DNA of 64,000 nt from Anadara kagoshimensis (Eukaryota > Mollusca > Bivalvia > Arcoida > Arcidae): positions 7,799,291 to 7,863,290 of the forward strand of contig CM037872.1 of the NCBI GenBank assembly GCA_021292105.1, in the 5' to 3' direction. The notes below the pieces were generated by a model, which saw nothing but the letters and a program-made list of their open reading frames with translations, was not told the DNA's origin and searched no databases. The position numbers and the translations under genes were made by a program. Below are positions 44,909 through 56,335 of this stretch, one piece after another (position 1 is the stretch's first letter; each line of letters starts with the position of its first letter).

Positions 44909-45890
44909 CTAGAATATAAATTATACTTTGTTCATAAATCTCAATAATCAAGGCGATAAAAAATAATACCTAATCAAAACTGCCATCCATAAATTACTAT
45001 ACAAATTTACAATAATCTTAATATTTTTGAGGCAAAATATAAAAATGTTGGAAATTATTATCGAGTTATATTAAAAATGTACTGCAAAATAATCAGCATT
45101 AGCAGAATGCCGCTTTAATTAACCTAATTATGTGATTTGTTCAGTCTGTAATGACCCAGTTTTAAAAATATATAATGATTTATGCACGGCAGTGTATACA
45201 CAGTTACATACAAATTTAAAAACATTGCTGATGATAATAAAACACCAATTGAATAAGTAGAATTAAGGTCAACTATTTTGTTGCTAGATCCGAGATCAAG
45301 AATTGAGTTCCAAGTTCTCCCATAGTGATACTTTGAACCTATGTCTTTTACAAACATAGGTAATGTTAAGTTACATGGCATATTAATGGCAATGTTTAAG
45401 ACTTTTTCAGTGCGTCTTATCTTGAGCGATTTTAGACTGGAAGCATAAGATCTACCGACTGAAGGCTGTGAAAAACATAACATCTTACATTACGGATTTT
45501 CAATTCATTCATCGCGTTGTACCTTGAACATTTTCGAATTTTCAAAAGTAAAAATGTATTCTAATAAGTTCTACTTCGAACATTTTTAGATTGGAAATTT
45601 TAAACAAAACATTTTGTTTATGCCTTACCTTGGTGTTGCTTTATCTTATTCAATAACAATTTGTATTCCGATTTGAAATTCTGATAAGACTCAAGTATTG
45701 TCTTCATCTCTTTGTCTCTTTTCTTGAATTCGTTCATCATTTTCTCTCTTTCAAATCTTTCTTTCACCAGCAGATCAACAATATCGGAAAGTAAGCCACT
45801 GGATCTCTTTGTTGGCTTCATGGCATTGGAAACATAACCAGACAACATACACCACACCAAAAACAAAGTTGCTAATTTTATGTCAAACAT
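44523..45890 (-). CDS. C1q domain-containing protein, gene A (2 exons)
   Basis: Predicted secreted C1q-domain lectin-like protein of about 215 aa. Exon 1 (45890-45629) encodes a hydrophobic signal peptide (about residues 1-23, MFDIKLATLF...) and a charged heptad-like stem (about 30-87), probably a coiled coil for trimerisation. Exon 2 (44908-44523) encodes a complete C1q head with the family core IVFSRVISKFGKGYD, GVFTCEHPGTYLV and the terminal strand YLTILRV. The junction is seen directly: donor CAAG|GTAAGG, acceptor TTCTAG|GC, phase 1, making a Gly codon; the 720-bp intron is 44909-45628. There is no collagen region. Bivalve C1q proteins are a large, expanded family of soluble pattern-recognition molecules, so an immune or agglutinin role is inferred. 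The start is the first Met of the signal peptide, because an in-frame extension seen in gene B is broken here. Confidence 0.88.
45124..45483 (-). other. Unassigned 119-codon open frame in C1q gene A intron
   Basis: An open frame within the 720-bp intron, same strand as the gene. It resembles no family I recognise and lacks a counterpart in gene B. Probably chance; an alternative exon cannot be excluded. Confidence 0.15.
45629..45890 (-). CDS. C1q gene A exon 1: signal peptide and coiled-coil stem
   Basis: 262 bp, 87 codons plus one base. Residues 1-23 form a signal peptide. The stem is rich in K/E/R with Leu, Ile and Met spacing typical of coiled coils (SDIVDLLVKERF to LLLNKIKQ). It ends at a GTAAGG donor. 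It is about 87% identical in protein to exon 1 of gene B. Confidence 0.87.
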
Positions 45891-46135
45891 TTCGTCTGAA
45901 GTACTTACTGTTTCGTCACTTACTATCAGTCGACAAAAGTATAATCCGAATTATCAGTCCTTTCTGTTTTATTAGTAATTTCGCAAGATGTTACCTTACA
46001 AATAAATAGATAAATAAAATGTCAGATATCGGTTTAAGGATACATCCGTAATTAAAACGTAAATGATACCTTAAACTGTAATGAAATACCAAAAACACCA
46101 GCCGCAGTTTCCCATTTATATTGATAAGGATAAAA
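45891..46135 (-). promoter_or_regulatory. Duplicated 5' flank (probable promoter/5'UTR) of C1q gene A
   Basis: About 240 bp immediately upstream of the start codon is nearly identical to 39658-39900 upstream of gene B, including the stretch that reads CACCAGCCGCAG on the plus strand. The similarity continues more weakly to about 46.8 kb. No TATA box can be assigned with confidence. The flank contains GT/AG-like sites, so a 5'UTR intron is possible. Confidence 0.45.
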
Positions 46136-46204
46136 AACAATCAAATTGGTAAAAAGTAAAAATAACAAAATATATGTGTGTGTTAGGAAAATATACTAAT
46201 GTAC

Positions 46205-46375
46205 ATAATCAAAAGCAAACATACTAATCCATGTCCGAATCAAAATCCAGAAGGAACGTAAAAACTTTTGAAAGTGACAAGTTAGGTTAAACACGTGAAC
46301 CTTCATCAGATAAGTGGGACCGGGTGCTTCGGAAGGTTAAGCACCTGCTGTTTAGCTAGGTTCATCCGTTACCTA
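46205..46375 (+). mobile_element. FB1 left-part fragment upstream of C1q gene A
   Basis: AATCAAAAGCAAACATACTA to GCTGTTTAGCTAGGTTC. Confidence 0.65.
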
Positions 46376-46824
46376 GAAATTTCAGTTAAGAGCATACCAA
46401 AAAGAATATGTAACTGACAAACCTAGAGTAGTTTATTGCTAACACAGTTATTAACATTGTGTCATAGATGGTACCAATGGGAACCACTGACTGAAAATAC
46501 TTTTAAGTAGATATTAGGTTGTGTGGTCAAAATACAATTACTGGACACCTGTTTGGCATTTATAATAAATATAAACATCATTGAAACTTGTCAAAGTCTT
46601 TGTTACTTTACAAATTACAAACCGGTCTATAGTTTTCGGCTTTATCTAAAGGTAAATTCAAACATTTGAATTCTACCAATTCAATATACTAGAAAATAAA
46701 ACTAAATTATCTTTGAGTTAATAAATAGTAAATAAGTCATCTCTAGAATTTTATTATAGGGCAATTCTGACATTTGAGATGGACCTGTAGAAAATAAGAC
46801 TGAATGATCTTTGAGTTAGTTGTA

Positions 46825-47350
46825 ATCAAAAACAAACATACTAATCCATGTCTGAATCACAATCCAGAAGCAAAGTAAAAACTTTGGAACTGACAAGTTA
46901 GCTTAGACTAATGAATTTCCACCAGGGAAGTGAGGCCGGGTGCTCCGAAAGGGTAAGCACCTCCTGTTTAGCTAGCTACACCCGTCACGTGTGTAATCAA
47001 AATTGTGTGAAAGGAACATGGAACTATGAGACGTCAAATATATCCAGAGCAATCCTGGACACAGAGACATCAAACTTATCAACAATACTGTGATGACGGC
47101 CATAAAACGTTTTGATGGTCTTGATAAGCTTAGGCTTGCAATATCCCTGAGTCAACAATTTATTTGCAAGCAGCCTACTTCGTTGTACAAAGTCCCCGTA
47201 GTGGGAACAAGCTCTACCATAGCGTATTAATTGGGAAACAAATTGGGCCTCACTTCCCTGGTGGGAGCCTAACCTAACCTGTCAGTTCCAAAGTTTTTAC
47301 TTTGCTTCTGGATTGTGATTCGGAAATGGATTAGTATGTTTGTTTTTGAT
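46825..47350. mobile_element. FB1 reference copy with both TIRs
   Basis: Left TIR starts AATCAAAAACAAACATACTA and right TIR is its inverse ending GTATGTTTGTTTTTGATT. Inverted similarity extends about 110 bp inward to GTGAGGCC. Middle: GGCAATCC-like, ATCAACAATACTGTGATGAC, TCTACCATAGCGTATTAATT. No transposase ORF; TSD unclear. Confidence 0.8.
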
Positions 47351-47509
47351 TCCTACTACATGCAATGTAGGCCCATATAGTTGAGATACAATTCATTGGT
47401 TGTTGATTATTGTGTTTGTGTATTAGACTGATAGAACTGTTTATCTTCATAACTTATAAGTATGGACCCACTGAAAGATTACGCTAATTAATGTGTTTAA
47501 CTAATTTTG

Positions 47510-47770
47510 GTCACTCATTAGAAATATCTTGATAACTTTTCGGTAGCTGCTATCTGTCTCGCATCAGCTTTTCAGCATGCTTCCTTCACTTCAATGTAAC
47601 GTTAAAACCGGAAATTTAAATGCCTGCACTTTTTAATAGGATATAACTTGAAGATCGCAGATAACCCGAAAATGACTATTTAGCTATCCGTATCTCGGTC
47701 ACTCGTCGGGCGAACTGAATTCCTTTTCGTTAGCTCAGTGGTAAACTTTCGTCAGACCTGTTCTGTATAG
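47510..47770. mobile_element. MITE-1 fragments
   Basis: GGTAGCTGCTATCTGTCTCG and TTTCGTTAGCTCAGTGGTAA to GACCTGTTCTGTA, separated by unrelated sequence. Confidence 0.5.
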
Positions 47771-48057
47771 ATGTATAGTGTTGATTGCATCGCATACATT
47801 GCTACAGATCGGTTATCTGCTTTTTAGTGTAGCGCAGAAGTACCCTCCATTGATTTAGTTCCGTTGCAGAACGGTGTAAAATTGGCCGTCTGCTGCCTTT
47901 CTGAAATTGATTTCGCAGTATTAATGTACTGGTCCGTAATTAATATTTTAATTAAAGGTCAAGTGAACAAGTCAATGTTGTTTGGCTAGCTATGTGTAAA
48001 AACTCGATCATTTTGCAGCATGTGTAAGGTTTAGAGTTGAAATTAATAATGTACAGC

Positions 48058-48275
48058 GAAGACCTGTCGAAAGTTTAACACACAGCTTAGGAAAAAGAAT
48101 TAAAGCTAAGCTGCCGTTCGGTTGGGATCATGATGGCTTATGACAAAGAGATCTATAGCAGCTGCCGAAAAGCTACCAAAATACATGTATAGACCACGAA
48201 AGGCTGAGATGAGTTAATGAATCGACACCAATTCGTTAGCTTAGTGTTTAACTTTCGTCAGGCCTCTACTGTATG
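48058..48275. mobile_element. MITE-1 copy, full length
   Basis: GAAGACCTGTCGAAAGTTTA to ACTTTCGTCAGGCCTCTACT, with central CAGCTGCCGAAAAGCT. Confidence 0.7.
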
Positions 48276-48324
48276 TATTTTGATGCACAGATGTCTCACG
48301 ATATCAAAATAATATTCAGAGTAT

Positions 48325-48558
48325 AGACATGTCAAAAGTTTAACACAAATGCTGTCATATTGGTTCCGAAACTGCAACTCATCCATCTTGGCCCTTCATT
48401 AGCAGCTTCGTTGAAAGCTTTTTGTTGTTGCTATAAAGTAACTTTGTAACTATGTTGCTCTGGTAACTATCAGTCACTAGCTATCAATATCTCAACAACT
48501 AATCTTCGACTTTTTTCGACTTAGCTAATTGTTAAACTTTCGACAAGTCTGTTCTGTA
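48325..48558. mobile_element. MITE-1 copy, diverged
   Basis: GACATGTCAAAAGTTTAACA to TTTCGACAAGTCTGTTCTGT. Confidence 0.6.
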
Positions 48559-48559
48559 G

Positions 48560-49015
48560 TTAAATTCGTTTTCTGGGAAATTTTATGCAACAGGTTTTCC
48601 TACTTATCAAGCAATGCTTTATCTTAGTCCGGTGTATACTTTTTAAAGTTTTTAACTGTACGGAATCAAAAATTAAAATTTAAATGATAACCTACACATG
48701 AAGAATACTTGACTGACATTTAAATATTTTTGTTTCATATTTAATACCGTATAATAGAGCTTGCTGATTCATGATTACCGAAACCTTGTTTTTCTATAAT
48801 TGTAGCCACAATTTAGAACAAATTCATTTTTTTGTCTTTCTAGTGGAATCATTTTATTTGATTTTTATCAAATTTTATTTGATCACTACTAAATAATGCC
48901 ACTTAAATGGTTAATTTGTTTAAAATGTTGCTCAAATGAATTATATATTGGTTTTTTTCATACATTTTTGTTTAAAATAAATAAATACAACTTACAACAC
49001 AAAACAACAAACGAT
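48560..49015. other. No recognisable feature
   Basis: AT-rich DNA without supported gene. Confidence 0.4.
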
Positions 49016-49036
49016 AAATAAATAAATAAATAATAA

Positions 49037-49071
<35 letters not shown>

Positions 49072-49075
49072 ATAT
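49016..49075 (+). repeat. (AAAT)n microsatellite
   Basis: ATAAATAAATAAAT run with one interruption. Confidence 0.95.
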
Positions 49076-52000
49076 TAGACATATTGGATATATTTTTATC
49101 AGGTCTTGACAATGTATATTTGTAACTTAATAAAACAATGTCACTATAAAAACTGTTAAATTGTGTACACTGTCGCTACATTTCTTGAGAACAAAAAAAT
49201 AATAGTAACTTGCAAGATGGGAAAAACACACAATCAAACATGTCAAAAACTGGATAGATTGTATAAGAGCCTGGATATTGTACATTATGTCACTCAATAA
49301 AATAATGTCACTATCAAAAAACTGTTAAATTGTGTGCAATGCCGCTACAATCCTTGAGAACAAAAAATAAATGCCACTTACAACATGCAATAACAAACAA
49401 AACACAAACAAGTAAAAAAGAGACATATTGGATAGATTTTTATCAGATCCTGATTTTGTACGTTATGTCACTTAATAAAGCAATGTCACTATAACAGATT
49501 GTTAAATTATGTAAAATGTAGCTTCAATCCTTGTAAACAACAAATAAATGCCACTTACAACATGGAATAACAAACAAAACACAAACCAACAAGTGAAAAA
49601 GGACATATTTGTTAGACTTGTATCGGAACCTGGCATTATATGAATATTATATTTCAGATTGCCGAGGTTGACAATTTGGAAGTGTGACAATATGGACTGT
49701 CACCCTATCAGAAATGTAATATTTATTTTATTATACTGATTAACAATACTTAAGAAAAGCGTTTTCTTTTTAGAAGAAGAATGCGTTGGAATCGCATACG
49801 CAGTTTTCTGTGCATATGGCATTTTTTGTAATATCAACCGCTCAGGTAATGTCACCCTGTGACGTAAGATTTTCTAAAATCCGAGAGTGACATTTAATTT
49901 ACCCAAACGCTTATTGACCAATCAAATTTCGAGAAATTTACAACAGGTGTAATGTTGTGTTACTAAATAAATCAGTGTCACTATAAAATATGATTAAATT
50001 ATGCACAATTTCGCCACAATCCTTGAAAACAACAATTAATACAATTGACAACATTGAATAAAAGATTAAACACAAAGAAACAAGTCAAAAAGAGACATAT
50101 TGGATATATTTTTGTCAGAGCCTGAAAATCAACATCATGTCCCTTAATAAAGCAATGACGCTGTAAAAAGTTGAAAAGTTTACAATGTCGCTACATTTCT
50201 TGAGGAGAATTAATAAATGCCAATTACAACATGAAATACTAGTAACAAACAAAACACAAACAAGTCAAAAGGAGACATATTAAATAGAGTTTTGTCGGAG
50301 CCTGACATTGTACATTGGTAGCAGACCTCAGTCGTGATAAGGCTGGATGTGGGACGGTCAAAATTAGTGCATATGATAAACCCAGAGGTCTTTTTTTAGA
50401 CCATGCTCATTTAAATTTGTTGATAGGTTGTACTTTGCAATATTGCCAAGGTGAGATGTTCGTAGGTTTGCAAAAGTTTAAACCTGAATTGTTTGACTAT
50501 AACACTATATTTCCGGTGTAAGGACTTCCGCCGCACAATGCACGTCCTATGGGAAGACCACATTTTAGATGTAAACATTGCCATGTGCTTATAGCATGTT
50601 TGGCATATTTCCAAACTTTCTGAAGAAATGAATCTCAAAAGCACCTGGATATCATTGACTAGGGAAAAGAGGAATATTGGAGGATTCAGGAAAAATGTGT
50701 GTCATTGTATGTAGTTCGGGGTTCGTTGACCATCTGATTCTATGAAAATGGCATATTTTAAGGTAATATTTTACCATTTTTATGTGGTTGCCATGGAAAC
50801 AAAATGTTTTCCAAAATTGTGAAAATTTGCATTTGGGTCATATATGCAGTATAGAAATAATGTTTTAATTCTTCTGAATTGAGAAAGTATCAACATTCAT
50901 GTTGTTTCTGCAGTAAAATATTGAAATATAAATGCATGGCACTAAATGTGTTGGCTAATTTTGAGTGTCAATTCACAACTGAGGTCTGTAACCATTATGT
51001 CACTTAATAAAACAATGTCACTATTAAAATTGTTAAATTGTGTACAATGTCGCTAAAATCCTTAAAAACAACAAATAAATGCAATTGACAACATGGGATT
51101 AGAAACAAGCAAGTCAAAAAGACAATATATAGATTTTTATAAGACAATGTACATCATGTCACTTTATAAATCAATATTACTTTAATAGATGTTAAAAATT
51201 GTATTGTGTACATTGTCGCTACAATCTTTGAAAACAACAAATAAATACAATTGATAACATTGAATAAAAGATAAGACACAAAAGAACAAGTCAAAAAGAG
51301 ACATATTGGATATATTTTTGTCAGAGCCTGGATATTATAAATTATGTCTGTCAATAAAGCAATGTCACTAAAAACTGTTAAATTGTGTACAATGTTGCTA
51401 TTGTCATCGAGAACAATAAATAAATGCAATATACATGAAAAACAAACAAAACATAGACAAGCAAGAGGCATATTGGATATATTTTTATCAGAGCCTGACA
51501 TTGTAAATTATGTCACTTAACAAAGCAATGTCACTATTACAAATTGTTGAATTGTATACTATGTCACTACAATCCTTGTAAACAATAAATAAATGCAACT
51601 CACAACATGGAACAACAAACAAAATACAAACAAAAAGTCAAAAAAGGACATATTGGGGAGATTTTTATCAGAACCTGACATTGTACATTATGTCACTTAA
51701 TAAAGCAATGTCACTATAACAGATGGTTAAATTGTGTACAATGTCGCTCGATCCTTCAGAACAAAAAATAAATGCAATTTACAACATGGGATTAGAAACA
51801 AGCAAGTCAAAAAGTCGTATTAGATAGATTTTTATAAGACAATGTACATCATATGACTTAATAAATTAATGTTACTATAATAAATGTTAAATTGCATTCA
51901 ACGTCGCTACAATCCTTGAAAACAACAAATAAATGCCACTTACAATATGGAATAACAAATACAACACACAATCAAGTCAAGTCAAAAAGAGACATATTGG

Positions 52001-52310
52001 AGAGATTTTTATCAGAGTCTGACATTATACATTATGTCACTGAAATCAATGTATAATAATTGTTAAATTATGTACAATGCTGTCGCTAAAATACTCTAAA
52101 ACAACTAACAAAATGTAATGCATTTTACAACAAGGAACAAAAACAAAACACAAACACACAAGTCAAACAGTGATATTGGGAAAATTATTGGAAAGTTTTT
52201 TGCATCCTCAGATCCTTACAATGTACATTAATTATTTACCTTAATAAAGCAATATCACTATAAGAAATTGTTAAATTGTGTACAATGTCGCTACAATCCT
52301 TGAAAAAAAA
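49076..52310 (+). repeat. Degenerate satellite of about 165-180-bp units, about 14 units
   Basis: Each unit carries GACATATTGGATA, TTTTTATCAGAGCCTGACAT, ATTATGTCACTTAATAAAGC, GTTAAATTGTGTACAATGTC, GCTACAATCCTTGA and AACAAACAAAACACAAAC in that order. It is interrupted by unrelated DNA at about 49680-49940 and by a TIR element at 50317-50993. Minus-strand ORFs (49502-49690, 51154-51501) are by-products. Confidence 0.85.
50317..50993. mobile_element. PIF/Harbinger-like non-autonomous element in the satellite
   Basis: Ends GGTAGCAGACCTCAGTCGTG and, inverted, GGTTACAGACCTCAGTTGTG (17 of 20 match). 3-bp TSD ATT (50314-50316, 50994-50996). The satellite consensus TACATTATGTCAC is restored by excision. 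GG-starting TIRs with 3-bp TSD fit PIF/Harbinger. No DDE or Myb-like ORF recognised. Confidence 0.75.
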
Positions 52311-52319
52311 AACCAAATC

Positions 52320-53125
52320 AAATGGTGGCACATTGGGAACTATTACACAATCTGGCCTCGATCTAGGTTGGTTTTAATCATTGTCAAGAAGATAAAGCAA
52401 GAAAGATGACATAATGTTTATGCTTTGCGACTTATCTCCCATTGGCTTGAATTCATCCAACTATTAGTTTTCATTAAAAAGAGGATTTTTTTTCAAAAAT
52501 TGAATCTTTATCTTTTTATTGACACGGTGAATGATAGACACGTGACGTTTTGATAAAAAATGAAAATAAAAGATTTAACTTATGCCATAAAAAGATATAA
52601 TGGAAAACATGGACCTGGGTCTAGACTGGACTCTGGACTGGACTCAGATTTGCTATACTATATCTAACATTGATAACTTTGTTTGAAAATGGATACCTCC
52701 ATATCAGCCCTCAATATAATTCTATTACAGCTATCACTGGTAAATGATCATAGTATACTGTATAATTATACTGTCTTCAGGCAATGTCCAAAGTACAGAG
52801 TCAAGTTCAGATTTTCCATTATACCTTTAAAATTTATCTTATCTAAAATTGTTTGAAACAGAGGGGATGTGTGTTTCTTTACTGACAGATATTTACGGAT
52901 TTAGACGTGTTAATAGCCTTGATGATCACGTCTGAAGTTCTTGATTTTTTTTATTTTTAAAAAATACCGATAATTTGAAAGGAAAACGCAAAGCGTGTGG
53001 TTAAAAAGTTTGTTATACAATCAACACTTGACATCTGCGTAAAAACGAAACAAATGTCAAATCTGGTTTTGCTGGCAGACATTTTCAAAATGTCCGAAAC
53101 CAAAAGTGAATCGCAATGAACTAGT
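52320..53125. other. No recognisable feature
   Basis: AT-rich; a TGGACTGGACTC piece at 52627 resembles 14040. No gene. Confidence 0.4.
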
Positions 53126-53127
53126 TT

Positions 53128-53494
53128 CGAGGGCGGGTGGCATAATGGATAAGACGTCAGTCAACAAACACTAGGTCTCTCATCGCTGTGAGTTCGAGTT
53201 CTGCTCAGACCACATGCGAGAAAGTGAATTTTCTTGCCCTTGGCCTTTACTGGTTCGTCCGGTGTCAGTATAATATGACTGGGGGTGGTACGCTTGTCTG
53301 CGGCGTACTGACTCGGTGAGCTAGCGCCTAAAAGTCGCCCTAAGTGTGTGCTGGTACTTGGCAGACCATAAAACATACTCGCTCTTCACATGCATACACG
53401 AACTTGTTCATAGATTAATCCAAACAGGTTAATAAAGTATTTCTCGTCGCGAATAGCTGAAAAATTGCTGATGCCATGTTAAGAAACATTATAT
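53128..53494 (+). mobile_element. SINE-a copy
   Basis: GGTGGCATAATGGATAAGAC head, GAGTTCGAGTTCTGCTCAG B-box region, tail GAAAAATTGCTGATGCCATG. Confidence 0.8.
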
Positions 53495-53549
53495 TCATCA
53501 ACAACAACAGCAATGTACTTGTTTTTTTATTAAGGAATCTTGCAATTTG

Positions 53550-53880
53550 TTATCTGTTTGATGCCTCATTTAGTTAGTAGAATGATCGCTTTGTATGTTG
53601 GAGGACCGGGTTCGAACTCCAGCCGGGTTTGACCAAGACTTAAATAAAGTTAGTGACTGTTAGTGGCACTTGCCATTTATAAATGAAAGTCACAGAGTCA
53701 TTCAGAAGAGACTTAAAACCGATGTTCCGTGTCATGGTAGACCAGGCGCGTTAAAGAAATCTCCCTACACATTGTCCTGGGCGCAACGCAAAGACTAAAT
53801 TTCTTTTACTTCACTTATAGCAGGCTACGTTTCGATATAAGCGATTTTTACTGGCACGTTAAGCCCCATTCTTTCAATCA
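53550..53880 (+). mobile_element. SINE-b copy, diverged
   Basis: TTAGTTAGTAGAATGATCGC head, GGGTTCGAACTCCAGCC B box, GTTTCGATATAAGCG tail. Confidence 0.65.
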
Positions 53881-54119
53881 AACTTGCAACTTGCGTCAAA
53901 ACACAAAGCTTTACTTAAGCCGGTGACACAAAAATCCGTCAATAGGTAATTTCGTGAGACTAGGTGTAACGGAAGGATAAGGTATCTTCTCTTTGCGTTA
54001 TGAAAGTCCATCATGAAATGCGTAATATCAAACAGGACAGACAGACAGACATCATTACATGTTGTTCTTACTTATCGTCCAATTACGGACTTGCGTGGTG
54101 TGCTCTCTACCATGACGTC

Positions 54120-54310
54120 TGGTTGTTGTATTTTTCTTATTTAACGTCGCATCAGCAATTTTTCAGCTATTGGTTACGAAAGCTTATTTATTACTCTCAA
54201 ATGATTTATCTAACACGTTCGTGTATGCCTAAAAATGTGCGAGCGTGTTTTATGGTCCGCCATGTACAAACCGCACACTCACGGCGACTTTATGTTAGCT
54301 CACAGTCAGC
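54120..54310 (-). mobile_element. SINE-a 3' fragment
   Basis: TTAACGTCGCATCAGCAATT, GTGTATGCCTAAAAATGTGC and CACACTCACGGCGACTTTAT are the reversed SINE-a 3' half. Confidence 0.65.
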
Positions 54311-54375
54311 ATGATGCAAACAAGCATACTACTGCCCAAGTCACATTATCATGTTACCGGGTGACTTATACATGA

Positions 54376-54590
54376 GTAAAGACATGTCGTAAGTGCAACA
54401 CTGGGCTAACGAAAAGGTGTCAAAGTTCGGCTGTCGAATGGCCGTGATATGATGGATAGCTAGTTACAGAAAAGCCAACAGTTACGTCAAAGACGTTGAG
54501 ATATAGCTAACGAGAGGCCGTAATGAGCTGTCAATTTGTGGCGCTAAAATGCTAGCTTAGTGTTAGATTTCAACAGGCCTTTACTGAATA
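54376..54590. mobile_element. MITE-1 copy whose right end seeds a minisatellite
   Basis: GACATGTCGTAAGTGCAACA through ATGGCCGTGATATGATGGAT to TTTCAACAGGCCTTTACTGA. Confidence 0.65.
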
Positions 54591-55055
54591 TTGCATGGTT
54601 TGACATATGGGCAATTCTGAAATAGTGTTAGATTTCAACAGGCCTTTACTAAATATTGCATGGTTTGACATATGGGCAATTCTGAAATAGTGTTAGATTT
54701 CAACAGGCCTTTACTAAATATTGCATGGTTTGACATATGGGCAATTCTGAAATAGTGTTAGATTTCAACAGGCCTTTACTGAATATTGCATGTTTTGACA
54801 TATGGGCAATTCTGAAATAGTGTTAGATTTCAACAGGCCTTTACTAAATATTGCATGGTTTGACATATGGGCAATTCTGAAATAGTGTTAAATTTTCAAC
54901 AGACCTTTACTAAGTATTGCATGGTTTGACATATGGACAATTCTGAAATAGTGTTAAATTTTCAACAGACCTTTACTAAATATTGCATGGTTTGACATAT
55001 GGACAAGGACTTTACTGAATATTGCATGGTTTGACATATGGACAATTCTGAAAGA
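54562..55055 (+). repeat. 65-bp minisatellite, about 7 units
   Basis: Units TGTTAGATTTCAACAGGCCT, TTACTAAATATTGCATGGTT, TGACATATGGGCAATTCTGA; the first half is the MITE-1 terminus. Confidence 0.9.
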
Positions 55056-55059
55056 TTAA

Positions 55060-55635
55060 ACTAACAAGTGCATTGCTGGTATAACAGAATCAAATTTTTA
55101 TTTTTTAAATAACAAATTATACTACAAAACAAAATTAAAACATAACATAGTTTATAATTAAACATTTTGAAAGACAATCGGTAATAATTCTACCGGAAAG
55201 ATGATCCGAATGGTTAAACGAACACAATATTGTATCTATGTATTTTAGATCGGTATCTCTGCTGGTAGACTAAGCAACCCACCCCCTACCCTACCCCCCC
55301 CTACCCTACCCTAGGAAATACTTTTGCATTTTCAGAAATATACTAATATCTATATTTGCTGCTAGTTAAAAATGAAATCCTAAAAAAAACTACGGTCTTC
55401 TCCATCATGCAAAGTATTTCCATACCTTAATTTGCTTAAAAAATATTTCGGTCCTTTTGGATATTTTTTCAACCCCTGAAAACTTTTGGTTTCATAATTT
55501 TGGCCCAAGCACTACTGATGATAAATTGTATTCTGAAACTTCTAGTGCTGTTGAATTAACACTGGTATAATTTGTATGCCTATATTATACACTGTGAAAT
55601 TATTTATTTTTGCGGTATCAAATTTTCGTTGTTCT
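55060..55635. other. No gene; short CCCTACCC-rich stretch
   Basis: AT-rich, with CCCTACCCTA repeats at 55276-55312. Too short and GC-skewed to be read as telomeric. Confidence 0.4.
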
Positions 55636-55639
55636 GTAG

Positions 55640-56335
55640 AAAAAACATTTTGTGGGGTGGTAAATTCGTGGTATAAGGGTTAACTTGTAATGAAATAATT
55701 TATTTTCGTGATATTCCATTTTCGTGAATCTTTCGAAAAAACATCTTATGGGGAAGTAAATTCGTGGTATGTGATTTTTCGTTAATTAGCTTGTTACAAA
55801 AATTATTTTCGTAGGATTTCATTTTCGTGATTCTTTCGAAGAACACCGACTTGTGGGGAAGTAAATTCGTGGTTTGTGATTTTCTGTTAAGGGTTAGCTT
55901 GTTGTAAAATAATTTATTTTCGTAGGATTTCATTTTCGTGAAACTTTCGAAAAACACCATCTTGTGGGGAAGTAAATTCGTGGTGATATGTGATTTTCTG
56001 TTAAGGGTTAGCTTGTTATGAAATAATTTATTTTCGTAGGATTCCATTTTCGTGATTCTTTCGAAAAACACCATCTTGTGGGGAAGTAAATTCGTAGTGG
56101 TATGTGATTTTCTGTTAAGTGTTAGCTTGTTATGAAATAATTTTTTTCGTGGGATTCCATTTTCGTAGTTTTTCAAAAAAAACCACCTTATGGGGAAATA
56201 AATCCGTGGTATATGATTTTCCGTTAAGTGTTAGCTTGTTATGAAATAATTTATTCTCGTGGTATTCCATTTTGTGGTTCTTTCGATAATATTAACTTGT
56301 GGGGAAATATTTCGTGGCCATGGTATGTGATTTTT
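55640..56335 (+). repeat. Minisatellite of about 110-117-bp units, about 6 units
   Basis: GTTAGCTTGTTATGAAATAA, TTTATTTTCGTAGGATTCCA, CTTGTGGGGAAGTAAATTCG recur. The minus strand stays open for 158 codons, but units vary in length and carry indels, so a gene is not supported. Confidence 0.85.

Noticed and set aside
55276-55312. Telomere-like CCCTACCC repeat
   Set aside because: Only a few imperfect units, not the metazoan CCCTAA repeat.
55700-56176. 158-codon minus-strand ORF with NKLTLNRKSHTT repeats
   Set aside because: Comes from the 110-117-bp minisatellite with indels between units; no domain, no splice context.
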